Below are positions 1 through 9,119 of a DNA stretch of 35,443 nucleotides, piece by piece. The notes under the pieces were generated by a model, which was given only the letters and a program-made list of their open reading frames with translations, did no database searches and was not told the DNA's origin. A program made the position numbers and the translations under genes. The stretch spans positions 1-35,443 of the IMG/VR virus record IMGVR_UViG_3300049856_000199. One strand, written 5' to 3'. Position 1 is the stretch's first letter, and every line of letters starts with the position of its first letter. The stretch comes from a virus.

Positions 1-2777
1 GTTGTGCCGTCGGTAATTAAATTCTCACAGAAGATCTTCACTATTCCAGCTCCGCCACCACCGCCACCGCCGCCGAATCCAGATAGAGCTCCGGTTCCGC
101 CACCACCGCCGCCACCAGCTCCGCCACCGCCGCCAGTGATCAAGTTATTAAGCCTGATAAGTGGGGTTTGAATTAAAGAAGCAAATTTTGAAAAGTTAGA
201 TGCAGCAGCTCCATTTCTAAGAGCTCCGCCTGCGCTTGATGATGTGCCTCCAGCTCTACCGACTCCGCCTGATCCACCATTTGATGGATTCTGCGCAGTT
301 GGCGCAGCAGCCTGTGCTCCAGCATTGACTGCACCAGCTCCGCCAGTGCTTCCATTTCCAGAGCCGCCGTTATATGTGCTAGTTATTCCAGAGCCAGCGG
401 CTCCGCCAGTTGTTGTTGTAGAAGCCGCACCGTTTGATGCATTCACATTGATTGCATTGGCACCCGCACCGGAAAGATCTAGAGTTTTGCAATAGATATC
501 ATATCCAGCAGAGTTCAATACACCCGCGCCATTGATTGCTAGTGTCGAATAATATGCATTTTGAGTTAGCGTTGTTGTTCCAGTAATTGTCACGCTTCCA
601 AGACTTGCATCTCCGAAGAAAGAAGCTTCTGGCGTTCCCCATGATGCGGCTCCAGATAAAACCTTCAGAGCTTGGCCTGTTGATCCGATTCCAAGTCTAG
701 AGGCAATCCCTGCTGCTCTTGTAATCAGATCGCCGTTTGTAGTCATTGGGTCGTACATCATTGTGCCGCTAGCGTCTGGGATAGTTACAATCCTAGTCGC
801 CGTGTGAGCGGTTGAATCAAATGCGCATGCTGTTGTTGACGCTGAATTCTTCCAGGCAAGTCTACCAGTAGCTCCAGAATATATACGAATGCCGTTTGTT
901 GGTGCAGTTGGAGTTACTGCTTGCGGAGCATACTCAACAAACCCTTGTCCACCAGTATCAGTCAATGTCAAAGCACCAGACATTGAGTCACCTGTCTTGG
1001 TAACTTTGCCAGTCAACTGTGTTTGAACTGCTGATGTGGTTCCGCTAAGATAATTAAGCTCTGTTGTTGTAGTCGTAGCAGCAACTGGAAGCCCGTTTGT
1101 ATCTGAAGCCAGTGCTCTAGAGGCAGTGATTGCCGCTGCTTCAACAAGAGCACCACCACTTGAAACAATAGCTCTATTATTATTTAGAGCCGTTCCAGAA
1201 TTTGTTCCGCCCTTTGCAATAGGCAGTGTTGTAATGGTTGGTTCTTTTGCATTGATTTGAGTTTGAATTGCACTGGTTACACCACTGACAAAATTCAATT
1301 CTGCAGTTGTAGTCGTAGCAGCAACTGGAATTCCATTTGAATCACTTGCCAATGCGCGGCTTGCTGTAATGGCAGCAGCTTCAACAATAGCGCCACCGCT
1401 TGATTGCATGACTCTATTATTACTTAAGGAGTTTACAGAATTAGTGCCGCCCTTAGCAATTGGAAGCTGGGTGATTGTTGGCTCTTTAGAGTTGATCTGT
1501 GTTTGGATTGAAGAAGTAACCCCGTCAAGAAAATCAAACTCTGAGTTTGAAACAACTCCGGTTGAAATCTTTTGAGCATTGATTCCTGTAGCAACTTTAG
1601 CATCAGTGATCGATGCAGCGTTGACGTCAAAGGTGATAAGGTTTCCAGCATCATTATATGTTGGAGTGATCGTCGCTGTGGCATTTAATGCTGTGCCTAT
1701 TGCATCCTGTGCAGCTTCTGTGAAATCAGAAATAGTCGATGATAGTTGAGTTCCTGTGTGGTTTGCACGAGCCTTAACTTCAGCATCTTTTGCTGCAGAC
1801 AATGTTGGATTTGGATACGAGCCAGTTAGGTCACCACCTGCTGATCCGCCTGGAGTTGTTCCTGTGATTGTCACATTGGCAACAGTTGTGGCACGACCCT
1901 TGGCATCTACAGTTACTTGCGCAACTTGAGTCGCTGACCCGTATGTTCCTGCAGTAACGCCTGATGTTTGAAGCGTTGGATTTGGATAGTTTCCAGTCAA
2001 ATCCCCACCAGCAACACCCGTTGGCGAAGCGCCAAGGATAGTTGTGTTTGTAACGGCAGTGACTCGACCCTTAGAGTTTACAGTGAAGGCAGGAACTGTA
2101 TATGCGTCTCCATAGCTTCCAGCTGTTACGCCAGAAGTTGTGAGCTTTGCATCATCAATTGTGGTATTTCCAACAGTTGGATTTGGATATGTCCCTGTTA
2201 GATCACCGCCAGCGGCTCCGCTTGGAGGCAATGCGCTTGGCGTTCCGCTCAGATCACCATAAGCGCCGCTTGTAGCAACGGTCGCTAGTCCAGTAATTGT
2301 TGATGAGCTTTGAGTTCCAGTATGATTCGCACGAGCCAATAAATATGCATCTGATTGGTTCGCAGTTGCTCCACTTGCAACGCTATCGATCTTCGTCTTA
2401 TCAGATGGCGACATAAATCCAGCAACAGATCCTGTAGCAACTGGATGCTCAGAAGCACCGCCTGCGCCAACGTGAGTTTGTGGAGCCTTTTCAGAATCAA
2501 GTTCATTGATTGCCGACTGAACATTTGTAGCAACGATATTTCCAGCAGGAGTGTTTGTGATCTCAGATCCTGCATAGTCTCCCGCCGTGGCGACTACTGC
2601 TCCAGATCTTCCCTCGAAAGAAGACACACCAGAAGCAACGTCTTCAATAGAAACGATAGTTCCAGAAGAGTCTTTTCTCTTAAACTTCCCGTCAACCGAA
2701 TCGATATATGTGCTTGTCTCACCAGACGCAGGGTTTGTAACGCTTGCGCCTGTTTGATTTCCATAAGTAACTGACAT
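1..2777 (-). CDS. Fibre A / adhesin, N-terminal 925 codons (runs off left edge)
   Basis: Open from ATG at 2777 to the window edge with no stop codon. The start overlaps nothing but directly follows the stop of the 114-aa gene (TAA at 2780-2778). The N-terminus begins [13 protein letters not shown]. The middle carries three copies of a module containing GGDLTGxYPNPT, a motif frequent in phage fibres, then 80-residue repeats with [10 protein letters not shown] and ASRALASD, then a [17 protein letters not shown] segment. The last 130 or so residues are glycine-rich with runs of 5-8 Gly and a [10 protein letters not shown] segment. It probably continues into the glycine-rich fragment at 35151-35443. 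Role inferred: virion fibre or receptor-binding protein. Its place between capsid and neck genes also allows a head fibre. Confidence 0.85.
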   Translation of the reverse strand, partial: MSVTYGNQTGASVTNPASGETSTYIDSVDGKFKRKDSSGTIVSIEDVASGVSSFEGRSGAVVATAGDYAGSEITNTPAGNIVATNVQSAINELDSEKAPQTHVGAGGASEHPVATGSVAGFMSPSDKTKIDSVASGATANQSDAYLLARANHTGTQSSSTITGLATVATSGAYGDLSGTPSALPPSGAAGGDLTGTYPNPTVGNTTIDDAKLTTSGVTAGSYGDAYTVPAFTVNSKGRVTAVTNTTILGASPTGVAGGDLTGNYPNPTLQTSGVTAGTYGSATQVAQVTVDAKGRATTVANVTITGTTPGGSAGGDLTGSYPNPTLSAAKDAEVKARANHTGTQLSSTISDFTEAAQDAIGTALNATATITPTYNDAGNLITFDVNAASITDAKVATGINAQKISTGVVSNSEFDFLDGVTSSIQTQINSKEPTITQLPIAKGGTNSVNSLSNNRVMQSSGGAIVEAAAITASRALASDSNGIPVAATTTTAELNFVSGVTSAIQTQINAKEPTITTLPIAKGGTNSGTALNNNRAIVSSGGALVEAAAITASRALASDTNGLPVAATTTTTELNYLSGTTSAVQTQLTGKVTKTGDSMSGALTLTDTGGQGFVEYAPQAVTPTAPTNGIRIYSGATGRLAWKNSASTTACAFDSTAHTATRIVTIPDASGTMMYDPMTTNGDLITRAAGIASRLGIGSTGQALKVLSGAASWGTPEASFFGDASLGSVTITGTTTLTQNAYYSTLAINGAGVLNSAGYDIYCKTLDLSGAGANAINVNASNGAASTTTTGGAAGSGITSTYNGGSGNGSTGGAGAVNAGAQAAAPTAQNPSNGGSGGVGRAGGTSSSAGGALRNGAAASNFSKFASLIQTPLIRLNNLITGGGGGAGGGGGGGTGALSGFGGGGGGGGAGIVKIFCENLITDGT
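1060..1539 (-). repeat. Tandem 240-nt (80-aa) repeat inside fibre A
   Basis: Two adjacent units, about 1060-1299 and 1300-1539, encode near-identical 80-residue blocks with [45 protein letters not shown] and [11 protein letters not shown] stretch reading GTAGTCGTAGCAGCAACTGG is identical at the same place in both. A third, partial unit follows toward 1540-1580. The DNA has diverged at many third positions, so this is an old expansion and not an assembly artefact. Trimeric fibre shafts commonly grow by such duplications. Confidence 0.75.
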
Positions 2778-3122
2778 TTAAACCACCTCTAGTGAACCAA
2801 GAACCGTAAGATTACCTAAAATCCTAAGGTCGTTCTTATATAAAAGCATTCTATTTTGTTTCACAAGTACGCTCTCCCCAGCCCCGATCAAGGTATAGAA
2901 GAACTCATCCTTGCCTCGCTGGCTGATATCCACCATGCTTCCAAGCACGCGAAGATCTCCAAGCACTCTCACGTCCCCATCAACAAGCATTTGCTGATTG
3001 AGTGGAATAGTTTTTGTCTCTCCAGACTCAATCTTCTTATATGAGAAGTTATCGTCAGAAGATGCTGCGCTATCATTGACCAAATCAAATGGATCGCCGA
3101 GCGGATTGAAAGCAAACTTCAT
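2778..3122 (-). CDS. 114-aa virion-associated protein with beta-repeat motifs
   Basis: The ATG at 3122 overlaps the preceding stop (ATGA), and the gene ends one base before the fibre A start. The protein has two similar halves: IPLNQQMLVDGDVRVLGDLRVLGSM (about 40-64) and VLVKQNRMLLYKNDLRILGNLTVLGSLEVV at the C-terminus. The alternating V/L-x-G pattern suggests stacked short beta strands, as in small fibre-base or adhesin-associated proteins. No enzyme motif is visible. Tight coupling to fibre A suggests it caps, anchors or assembles that fibre. This is inferred from position and repeat pattern only. Confidence 0.75.
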   Translation of the reverse strand: MKFAFNPLGDPFDLVNDSAASSDDNFSYKKIESGETKTIPLNQQMLVDGDVRVLGDLRVLGSMVDISQRGKDEFFYTLIGAGESVLVKQNRMLLYKNDLRILGNLTVLGSLEVV

Positions 3123-3406
3123 ATCAGCTCACCGCCTGTAAGGTCTGGATCTGGTGCTGATAGGTAATAAACTTTGATTGTCTTAAGCACAGCCCCAGCA
3201 ATTCCGCCGGTCCGATATTCAATAGTCTCTGTATTCCCAGCAACTGAACGCGTGAAAGCATCAGTACCTGCTGGAGGAGCGAAGGGACCTGGAGAAGCTG
3301 TAGCTGTAATGTTTCCTGTGATTTCAACTGCCGCACCATCTGTGCGGGTCGGAGACTGGACAAACTTGTCGAGCTCCCTTTGCCGTATGTCATCCTTCAT
3401 CGCCAT
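3119..3406 (-). CDS. 95-aa hypothetical protein in head/fibre module
   Basis: The ATG at 3406 has AAAGAGG seven bases upstream, and a second in-frame ATG lies two codons later. The gene overlaps the 3390 stop upstream and the next gene by four bases. The protein starts MAMKDDIRQRELDKF (charged, helical). It then becomes Thr/Gly/Pro-rich with beta character (EITGNITATASPGPF, ETIEYRTGG, KTIKVYYLSAPDP). No family is recognised. The shape suggests a small structural protein with a helical anchor and beta domain, translated together with the 114-aa protein and fibre A. No signal peptide or membrane segment. Confidence 0.7.
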   Translation of the reverse strand: MAMKDDIRQRELDKFVQSPTRTDGAAVEITGNITATASPGPFAPPAGTDAFTRSVAGNTETIEYRTGGIAGAVLKTIKVYYLSAPDPDLTGGELI

Positions 3407-3557
3407 TTAAGACCTCTTTAGGATTAGTAGGTGCAAAGTCTTGATCTTGAAGATCGTCATAGAACCAGGCAATCCAAACTGCAGATCCGTTTAAGATCGT
3501 TGGTTGGATATCAAAATAGCGAACAAATGCACCAAGTCTAGCATTAGTCTTGAGCAT
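3390..3557 (-). CDS. 55-aa protein downstream of the capsid gene
   Basis: I chose the ATG at 3557 (MLKTNARLGAFVRYFD) over an upstream in-frame TTG at 3626. The opening resembles a small protein often found right after capsid genes in phages (MxKTNxRLxxFVRYDG type), and GGAGG lies just upstream. Spacing from that ribosome site to the ATG is only three bases. The site is buried in a strong hairpin (3561-3588), so translation may be conditional. The protein is acidic at the C-terminus (DDLQDQDFAPTNPKEVLNGDEG). Function unknown. A minor capsid or decoration role is a guess from position. Confidence 0.6.
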   Translation of the reverse strand: MLKTNARLGAFVRYFDIQPTILNGSAVWIAWFYDDLQDQDFAPTNPKEVLNGDEG

Positions 3558-3560
3558 ATT

Positions 3561-3588
3561 CCTCCGAAGCCCTTGCGGGCTCCGAGAG
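3561..3588 (-). promoter_or_regulatory. GNRA-capped RNA hairpin covering a ribosome-binding site
   Basis: On the minus-strand transcript a nine-pair stem (arms at 3577-3585 and 3564-3572) closes a GCAA tetraloop. After one mismatch, two further pairs extend it. Two of the nine pairs are G-U pairs that work only in minus-strand RNA. The 3' arm contains the GGAGG in front of the ATG at 3557, so the fold would hide that site. It lies between the capsid stop (3645) and the next gene. It has no U-run, so it is not a classical terminator. A role in lowering downstream translation or protecting the capsid mRNA 3' end is inferred. Confidence 0.65.
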
Positions 3589-3644
3589 GTTATAAAGTTA
3601 GGTATCTGCCTTGGATTGGCATCCAATTAGGACCCCTATCTCAA

Positions 3645-4487
3645 TTAGATTTTTGTGATCAATGGAGAAGCAGGAGCAGTAGTTCCCAATTCACCTTGTT
3701 GTAGAGCAACAACACCGAACTTCTGGTCAACTGCAATACGTTTTGCAGAAGAACCGAATTCGTTCGCGCCTTGCTCAGACATCTGAGGTTGTTTTTGGAA
3801 AGCGTATCCGATACCAGATTTCGCCCACATGTATGCCTTACCAGAAGTAACGCCTGAGTGAACAAGAACTGGAACGCCATACACTTTACCGATAACACCA
3901 GAAGGGATGTTAGATGAACCGTATGCATCACCGCGTGTGAACTCATCGATTTTCATCATAACTTTCTCTTCGTCAGGGTGAACCAACAAAGCCAACTCAT
4001 CAAGCATCGCTTCGTTCTTCAAGAGATATGCACGCATATCCAAGATAAGGTCACGAGTGATTGGAGCAGAACCAACGTCCAAACCAGCAGATGCTTCAAG
4101 CTTAGCGATAAGCTGAGAATCTACATAGCGACCATGAGCTGCAGCTGCACGCTTCATGTATTCAATTTGAACATCAAGAGACGATTCAATTTCGTCAGCA
4201 GAATCTACGATCCATGCAACATATGCATTGAAATCAAGATTCATGGTGTCTTTGCTAGCAGTCAAAACAGAAGCATCACCTTGAGCGGCAGATGCACGGT
4301 TCACAACTGTGAAAGAAGAAAGCTTCGGAATACCGATAGACTTCATTCCTTTTCCTGCGAAAGACGAGAAGTCAGTTGCGTATGGCAAAAGCTTCGCTGC
4401 GAATTTCAATTCTTTTTGAACCAAAGAGATGATCAGATCATTCTTTGTTGCAGATAACTGCGTGTTACCCGTTACTACATCAGCCAT
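3645..4487 (-). CDS. Major capsid protein (HK97-fold type)
   Basis: The 280-aa product begins MADVVTGNTQLSATKNDLI. The ATG at 4487 has AAAGGAG upstream, which decides it over a GTG two codons earlier. The length, the helical N-terminal part, the FNAYVAWIVDSADEIESSLDV segment (spine-helix-like), the central LLVHPDEEK and GVIGKVYGVPVLVHSG segments, and the C-terminal KRIAVDQKFGVVALQQG fit capsid proteins of siphoviruses. It is encoded directly after a scaffold-like gene, the standard order. It would form the icosahedral shell around the scaffold and portal. The N-terminus shows no obvious cleaved delta domain, consistent with a separate scaffold. Confidence 0.85.
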   Translation of the reverse strand: MADVVTGNTQLSATKNDLIISLVQKELKFAAKLLPYATDFSSFAGKGMKSIGIPKLSSFTVVNRASAAQGDASVLTASKDTMNLDFNAYVAWIVDSADEIESSLDVQIEYMKRAAAAHGRYVDSQLIAKLEASAGLDVGSAPITRDLILDMRAYLLKNEAMLDELALLVHPDEEKVMMKIDEFTRGDAYGSSNIPSGVIGKVYGVPVLVHSGVTSGKAYMWAKSGIGYAFQKQPQMSEQGANEFGSSAKRIAVDQKFGVVALQQGELGTTAPASPLITKI

Positions 4488-4516
4488 ATTCACTCCTTTA
4501 AATATGTTTTCCGGGG

Positions 4517-5110
4517 CTAGTTATAAGCTCCGGACTTAATTAGTTTCTCAATTTCAGCACTAGACATTTCACCAACAGTCTTGCCGGAGATATTTCCGCC
4601 AGTCCCTGGTGTTACGTCTTTAGGAGATGAAGGAGCTTTGTCCTTGAACAGGTAGCCTTTGACTTTTTGCGTCCTTGCAACTGCTTCCTTAAGGCGTTCT
4701 TGATCAACTGTGAAGTTGTCAGGGTCGATCTCCACTCCTTGGAAATCTGCTACCTTAATGAAGTCGTCAGCGGCTTCTGGTCTGACACCCATTGAGATCG
4801 CTACTTGTTTGGCTTCCTTCTCGAACATCTGATAAGCAAATTGCTTTTTTGTCTGAGACAATGAAGCACTATACTCATCGCGTTCTTTTTTTGCCTTCTC
4901 GTAGAGATCTTTAAACTGGTTGTCCTCAGCTAACTTCTTCTCGCTCAATTCTTTAAGCTGTGACTCAAGCGCTTGTCTTTTTGCCTGCTCCGATTTCTTT
5001 TCAGATAGAACCCTAGCATAAGTTGCATATTGCACTGAATCTTTGCTTTGTTCCTGATCGTTGCCACCGGCTGGGTCAGGTTGACCACTGGTCTTAGAAT
5101 CTTCGCTCAT
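4517..5110 (-). CDS. Scaffolding protein
   Basis: The 197-aa product is highly charged, Lys/Glu/Gln-rich and predicted coiled coil over about residues 30-95 (SEKKSEQAKRQALESQLKEL, EKAKKERDEYSASLSQ). A Ser/Pro/Gly-rich linker (SSPKDVTPGTGG) and a short C-terminal helix (SSAEIEKLIKSGAY) follow. This layout matches phage scaffold proteins (GP20-type), whose C-terminal helix binds the coat. The ATG at 5110 has GGGAG eight bases upstream. It lies immediately before the capsid gene. It should guide procapsid assembly and leave before packaging. No protease domain is seen here or nearby. Confidence 0.85.
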   Translation of the reverse strand: MSEDSKTSGQPDPAGGNDQEQSKDSVQYATYARVLSEKKSEQAKRQALESQLKELSEKKLAEDNQFKDLYEKAKKERDEYSASLSQTKKQFAYQMFEKEAKQVAISMGVRPEAADDFIKVADFQGVEIDPDNFTVDQERLKEAVARTQKVKGYLFKDKAPSSPKDVTPGTGGNISGKTVGEMSSAEIEKLIKSGAYN

Positions 5111-5141
5111 CTTTTCTCCCTTTGGTTATTGGTGTCAAATA

Positions 5142-5729
5142 CTATTTAAACAGTCCTAAGACCCTACTGGACCTTCGGATATAGTTAATGACCTTTTGTT
5201 TTAAGACTGGAATTAGAGTCGGCCTGACTTTGACGAAGTCTCGGCCTTGCTCAGCAACGTACTTTGCTAAGTCTTCATTTGCCACCCTGGCGCCGATAGT
5301 TCGCACACCCGATTTGTTCGATGTGATGAGAGTTTTCTTCCCAGCAGCACCGATGCGATACCATGATTTTCTATACTGAGCTTTGTATGGCGTATGAATT
5401 CCGGCAAAGCCAATAAGGATATTGCCAGCTTTTGCAGTTAGAATCTTAAGGGAATCAATAAGCTGGCCGGTTAATGTAAGGTTACTTCTAGCAGGACTAA
5501 AGCTTTGTGCTGTGGCTGTTGCTTTGGCGATCTGCTTTCGTTCAGCAATCCAGTCTTTAGATAATGGCTTGAACTTTCCTTTTCTAGTTTGAAACTTAAT
5601 GTCTGTGATGATGGTCTCGCCGAGTTCTTTGAGCAGGACCTGATTGTTGATAACCTTGTTGAAAGATTCACGAACTGATTTCTCAGCGTTATCAACACTC
5701 TTTGAATCAAGCTTTACAGAAAAGCTCAT
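5142..5729 (-). CDS. Virion morphogenesis protein (Mu gpG / HK97 gp10-like), copy 2
   Basis: The ATG at 5729 has AGGA seven bases upstream. The 195-aa product has a helical N-terminus, then FKPLSKDWIAERK, the NLTLTGQLIDSLKIL segment near residue 95, an HTPYKAQYRKSWYRIG segment, and a basic C-terminus ending RRSSRVLGLFK. The order 'full-measure/Ser-Lys - LT(L)TGxLxxSL - final beta' is typical of the tail-completion or head-closure group. The neighbouring 185-aa gene has a parallel NLTLSGDMLGKI segment, so the two may be diverged paralogues. They sit between portal and scaffold, earlier than the usual neck position. Exact role not provable. Confidence 0.6.
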   Translation of the reverse strand: MSFSVKLDSKSVDNAEKSVRESFNKVINNQVLLKELGETIITDIKFQTRKGKFKPLSKDWIAERKQIAKATATAQSFSPARSNLTLTGQLIDSLKILTAKAGNILIGFAGIHTPYKAQYRKSWYRIGAAGKKTLITSNKSGVRTIGARVANEDLAKYVAEQGRDFVKVRPTLIPVLKQKVINYIRRSSRVLGLFK

Positions 5730-5744
5730 CAACCAATCCTTTGG

Positions 5745-6302
5745 TTATCTGTTGTTTAAAGTGAATTCCAATAGCGAAGCCAAGTCAATCCCCTGCTTCT
5801 GCTTATCTTCTTCCTTCTTAGCCCTCAGCAAATCGTCCTTATACGCTGGAAGGATTTCTTTCTTAATGTCCTCAACACTAACGCCAAAGAACTGTCTCTT
5901 CGGACCATTGTCGATTGTTGGGTGACCTTCAAATCCAGAGATCAATCCAAATGCCCGAGGAGTTTCTTCTGCGGCAACTGCGATCTTCACAGTGCTGCCG
6001 TCTTCTTCAACGATATCAATCTTGCCGAGCATGTCTCCGCTCAAAGTGAGGTTCACGTTATTGCCTTTGCCTGCGGCTTTAAACTCAGCAGATGCCTTGT
6101 AGCTTGCAGAATACTTTGCAAAGGACTTATTGCTATTGTCTTCCCCGCCTTGAGTGCGCTTCACCATGTAGTCGATAATGTCTTGAGCTATCTCTCTGCG
6201 AAGTCGTGGCTTGTCAGATAGATCAACGCCAGTAAGCTTCTCCAAATCAATGGTCTGGCTTACTTCGTCAATAGTGATCTTAGTGCCCTTAATTCTGCCC
6301 AT
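5745..6302 (-). CDS. Virion morphogenesis-like protein, copy 1
   Basis: The ATG at 6302 lies 14 bases inside the portal gene's end, so the two are translationally coupled. The 185-aa product carries RREIAQDIIDYMVKRTQGG, then KSFAKYSASYKASAEF, NLTLSGDMLGKIDIVEEDG, a GFEGHP segment, RQFFGVSVED and a charged C-terminal tail (LLRAKKEEDKQKQG). The LTLSGDML and FFGVS signatures resemble those of gpG/gp10-type neck or tail-completion proteins (established for the family; assignment here is by eye). A role in closing or completing the portal vertex is inferred from its position directly after the portal gene. Confidence 0.6.
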   Translation of the reverse strand: MGRIKGTKITIDEVSQTIDLEKLTGVDLSDKPRLRREIAQDIIDYMVKRTQGGEDNSNKSFAKYSASYKASAEFKAAGKGNNVNLTLSGDMLGKIDIVEEDGSTVKIAVAAEETPRAFGLISGFEGHPTIDNGPKRQFFGVSVEDIKKEILPAYKDDLLRAKKEEDKQKQGIDLASLLEFTLNNR

Positions 6303-7758
6303 TATTATCCGGGATTTGTGGCCGTGGCATCAATGAAGGCATTGCTATTTCCTTATCAATCTCTGCCTTAACCTTGGCGGCTTCTTCTAGATCCAAGCCT
6401 CGATCAAAAGCGATAGCCTCAACCTGACTCATGATTCCAAGATCAGTCTTAAGCTGAATGACTTCGAGCTTTTCTTTCTCGCTCATCATCATCTCAGGTT
6501 TCTTGTATTGGATTTCAACATTAGCGCCTTCTGGGATAGCTCCGATGTTATACTTAAAAAGCTCTGTCCCCGAATAGGTGTTGATGTATGCAGCAATGAT
6601 TTTGAACAGCTTCTTCTCCGCGTATGCGAACAAATCCATGTCAGCTTTTGATGCCTCGAACTTATCGATCATCGCTAGCAATCGCTCAATGCCTGATGAA
6701 TAGCTTTGGCCTTGGGCTTTACCGCTCACGATATTTGGATCAACTCCCTGAGCCGATAAGAATGTCGATAGAAGCATCTCGATATAAGAGATCGACCCTG
6801 CAAGATCTGAATTAGGATTGGCAAAGCCGAACTCTGTTGTCGTTGGCTTATCTGGATTTACTGGAAGCTTTAGAACGTAGTTTGGACCAATCTGAATATT
6901 CTGAGGCATCAATGATTCTTCACCAATCAAATATGCTTGCGCGAATCCTTGCATACGAACGATCTGGCCTAAGTCTGACATTGCAGAATTGAACTGCACT
7001 GTGAAATCAGTAAGGCTCATGCTTGGTCTGACCCAGTACTCATAGTCTTTCTGATTTGAGATATCTACGAACGGCTTCACCTTGATTGGATTCGCCACGT
7101 CAGGCCCAGAGACGATATTGCCTTGAACGTCCATGATGAAATTGAACTCATCAGACCATAGAGCAAGCTTGGTTACGCCTTTGTAGTCTTCAGGGTCAGC
7201 GATCAGCTGATTGAACTCATCTTCGTTTTCATTCAATCGCGGAGCAAACATGCTGCGATCAAAGCCAGATACAATATATGCATCGGCTTGTTCTGGATCT
7301 AATGGAGAAGGAACAGCATCTAGGTGATGCCGCATCATTGGGCGAACGCACAGCTCGCCATTGATAAGAACAACTTGAAGATGCGTCTGGTCCTGAAGCT
7401 TATATGCCTCATTGGCCTTAGCCATCTTCACATTGATGTTCATGTATTCGTAAAGTTCTTCTAAGGCTTTGGCTTGCTCTTCGCTAACGCCAACGAATGT
7501 CCTGATCGGCGCTTCTTTGTAGATGCTAGCCTCTTGTTTGATCACTCGTTTGCAAAGGTTGATTGAGCTCACAATAGGCATCTCAGAAACTGATTCTTTA
7601 GACAGCATGCCCTCAAGGTATTCTTTCACATATGGATAGATGCGACCTTTGAAGATCTCGAACTCCTTAAGAGACTCCTTCTTTTGGTTCTGATTATTGA
7701 AGGCTTTGATCTCATCTAAGATCTGAATTCGCAGTTGTGGATTGCCGTAGTTAAGCAT
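6289..7758 (-). CDS. Portal protein
   Basis: The 489-aa product sits right after the large terminase, with ATG at 7758 and AAAGG upstream. It has a charged helical N-terminus, the SSINLCKRVIKQEASIYKEAP segment, beta-rich central parts, GSISYIEMLLSTFLSAQGVDPNIVSG (clip/stem region style) with GQSYSSGIERLLAMIDKFEASK, and a Pro/Asn-rich C-terminus. Length and order match portal proteins of siphoviruses (SPP1 gp6/DUF1073-like variety). Twelve copies should form the DNA-entry vertex and dock the terminase during packaging. The C-terminal MMMSEKEKLEVIQLKTDLGIMSQVEAI motif is common in portals. Confidence 0.85.
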   Translation of the reverse strand: MLNYGNPQLRIQILDEIKAFNNQNQKKESLKEFEIFKGRIYPYVKEYLEGMLSKESVSEMPIVSSINLCKRVIKQEASIYKEAPIRTFVGVSEEQAKALEELYEYMNINVKMAKANEAYKLQDQTHLQVVLINGELCVRPMMRHHLDAVPSPLDPEQADAYIVSGFDRSMFAPRLNENEDEFNQLIADPEDYKGVTKLALWSDEFNFIMDVQGNIVSGPDVANPIKVKPFVDISNQKDYEYWVRPSMSLTDFTVQFNSAMSDLGQIVRMQGFAQAYLIGEESLMPQNIQIGPNYVLKLPVNPDKPTTTEFGFANPNSDLAGSISYIEMLLSTFLSAQGVDPNIVSGKAQGQSYSSGIERLLAMIDKFEASKADMDLFAYAEKKLFKIIAAYINTYSGTELFKYNIGAIPEGANVEIQYKKPEMMMSEKEKLEVIQLKTDLGIMSQVEAIAFDRGLDLEEAAKVKAEIDKEIAMPSLMPRPQIPDNNGQN

Positions 7759-7760
7759 GG

Positions 7761-9119
7761 TTACCTTTTCTGTGAGCTGATCTGAGATCTAACTCTAGTT
7801 GTGTCGTAATAAATTCCGTACCCGAGCGCCGTTGTTACATGTTGATATGCCTTCGAGTCGTCCTCGACATAGTTTGCCCCAGGCTTGAGTGCTGTCAATC
7901 TCAAACCTTCATCAACAGTCTTCGCCTTTTTGTAAACAGTCATCCTGCACTGGCCAAGCTCGTTCATGCAGTAAGCGTTGAGCCTGTTATGCCTAGTCCT
8001 GATGGGTGGGTTTTCACGTGGAACTTCCATCTTAAACTTTAGTCCAGGAATGTTTGATAGATACTTCTTGATCACATCGTAGTCAGAAAGAATCGATCGT
8101 GTGTCTCTTGCCGCGCCTGTAGCATCCCCGTGAACCAATATCTCATATCCTTTTGTGAGGATTCCAGATTCAAACCATTCGTCCATGATGTCCGATGTTC
8201 TAGCGCCTTCAACAATCTTCTGATCAAATACATGGAAGTGATCATTGATGTATTGATAGGCGCATGAGCTCATAGGTTTTCCGAGAGCAATATTAAAGTC
8301 AAAACAGATAGCAACAGGATAATAAGGATTGATTCCATATTCAGTTTCCTTTTTGAATTGTTTGTCTGAATCGTATGAATGATAGACTCGTTCTTCTTCG
8401 ATCTCTATCCACTCGCCATATATCATGCGCCGAGCTTGCTTTGGATCTAAGTCTTGCTTCAGCTGTCTGATGTATTCTTCCGGCAGGAACTTATTGTCTT
8501 CAGTCCTTGATAGATACACATGTCTTGTTGGCCGAGCGTCAGTGAAGAAATACTTATATGCCCAATGACTTGGTGAAGATGGATTGGTCGCACACAGAAT
8601 AAACTTCTTCTTCACATGCGGAAGCCTTCCAACGCGCATTTTTATCTCGTCATATGCTGCCTTGTCTTTGTCGTCATTCTCTGTAAGTTCTTCGATAATG
8701 GCTGCTGAAATTTCAAGCGATCGCATCTTGAGGTATTTCTTATCTGCCCATGACCTGCTGATGATCTCACTGCCTGTAGCAAATCTGATCTTTGCAGTGT
8801 GATGGGTGACCCAATAATGAATCCCTTCTTTGAGATCTGATCCTTCAAGGTGCTCAAGGATCTTATTGAAGATAGTATCTTTGAGATCTGGCATAGCCTT
8901 GCGACCAAGCAGGATTCTAGCGTTGTTGTTTTCAATGCAATGTCTGACAGCAATATGGGCCATGAGAATTGATTTTGCTGATCCAACTGAGCCACTCAGA
9001 AGAACCTCATGAGTTCCTAGTTTGTAGTCGTATTTTTTATATATGTCTTTGATGACCTTGAATTGATAAGGAACATCCTTAGGATTGAACTCCGAGAAAT
9101 GCGGAGTTGAACTATTCAT
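7761..9119 (-). CDS. terL: Terminase large subunit (packaging ATPase/nuclease)
   Basis: I chose the ATG at 9119 (MNSSTPHFSEF), which overlaps the small terminase stop by eight bases. An upstream ATG at 9137 would give a longer overlap. The 452-aa protein has Walker A GSVGSAKS (43-50), Walker B IIEE (141-144) and the coupling motif CATN (176-179). The RNase H-like nuclease domain has acidic residues at FDFN (D274), HGDATG (D332) and VEDDSKAYQH (D420/D421). It hydrolyses ATP to pump DNA through the portal and cuts concatemers. All key residues look intact. The stop is three bases upstream of the portal ATG. Confidence 0.95.
   Translation of the reverse strand: MNSSTPHFSEFNPKDVPYQFKVIKDIYKKYDYKLGTHEVLLSGSVGSAKSILMAHIAVRHCIENNNARILLGRKAMPDLKDTIFNKILEHLEGSDLKEGIHYWVTHHTAKIRFATGSEIISRSWADKKYLKMRSLEISAAIIEELTENDDKDKAAYDEIKMRVGRLPHVKKKFILCATNPSSPSHWAYKYFFTDARPTRHVYLSRTEDNKFLPEEYIRQLKQDLDPKQARRMIYGEWIEIEEERVYHSYDSDKQFKKETEYGINPYYPVAICFDFNIALGKPMSSCAYQYINDHFHVFDQKIVEGARTSDIMDEWFESGILTKGYEILVHGDATGAARDTRSILSDYDVIKKYLSNIPGLKFKMEVPRENPPIRTRHNRLNAYCMNELGQCRMTVYKKAKTVDEGLRLTALKPGANYVEDDSKAYQHVTTALGYGIYYDTTRVRSQISSQKR

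Noticed and set aside
244-495. Plus-strand Pro/Ala-rich ORF at the left end
   Set aside because: It is the antisense shadow of Gly/Ala-rich fibre A codons.
3978-4457. Plus-strand 159-aa ORF antisense to the capsid gene
   Set aside because: It has low-complexity, Cys/Arg-rich shadow composition. The minus-strand capsid gene has a strong ribosome site and gene-order support.
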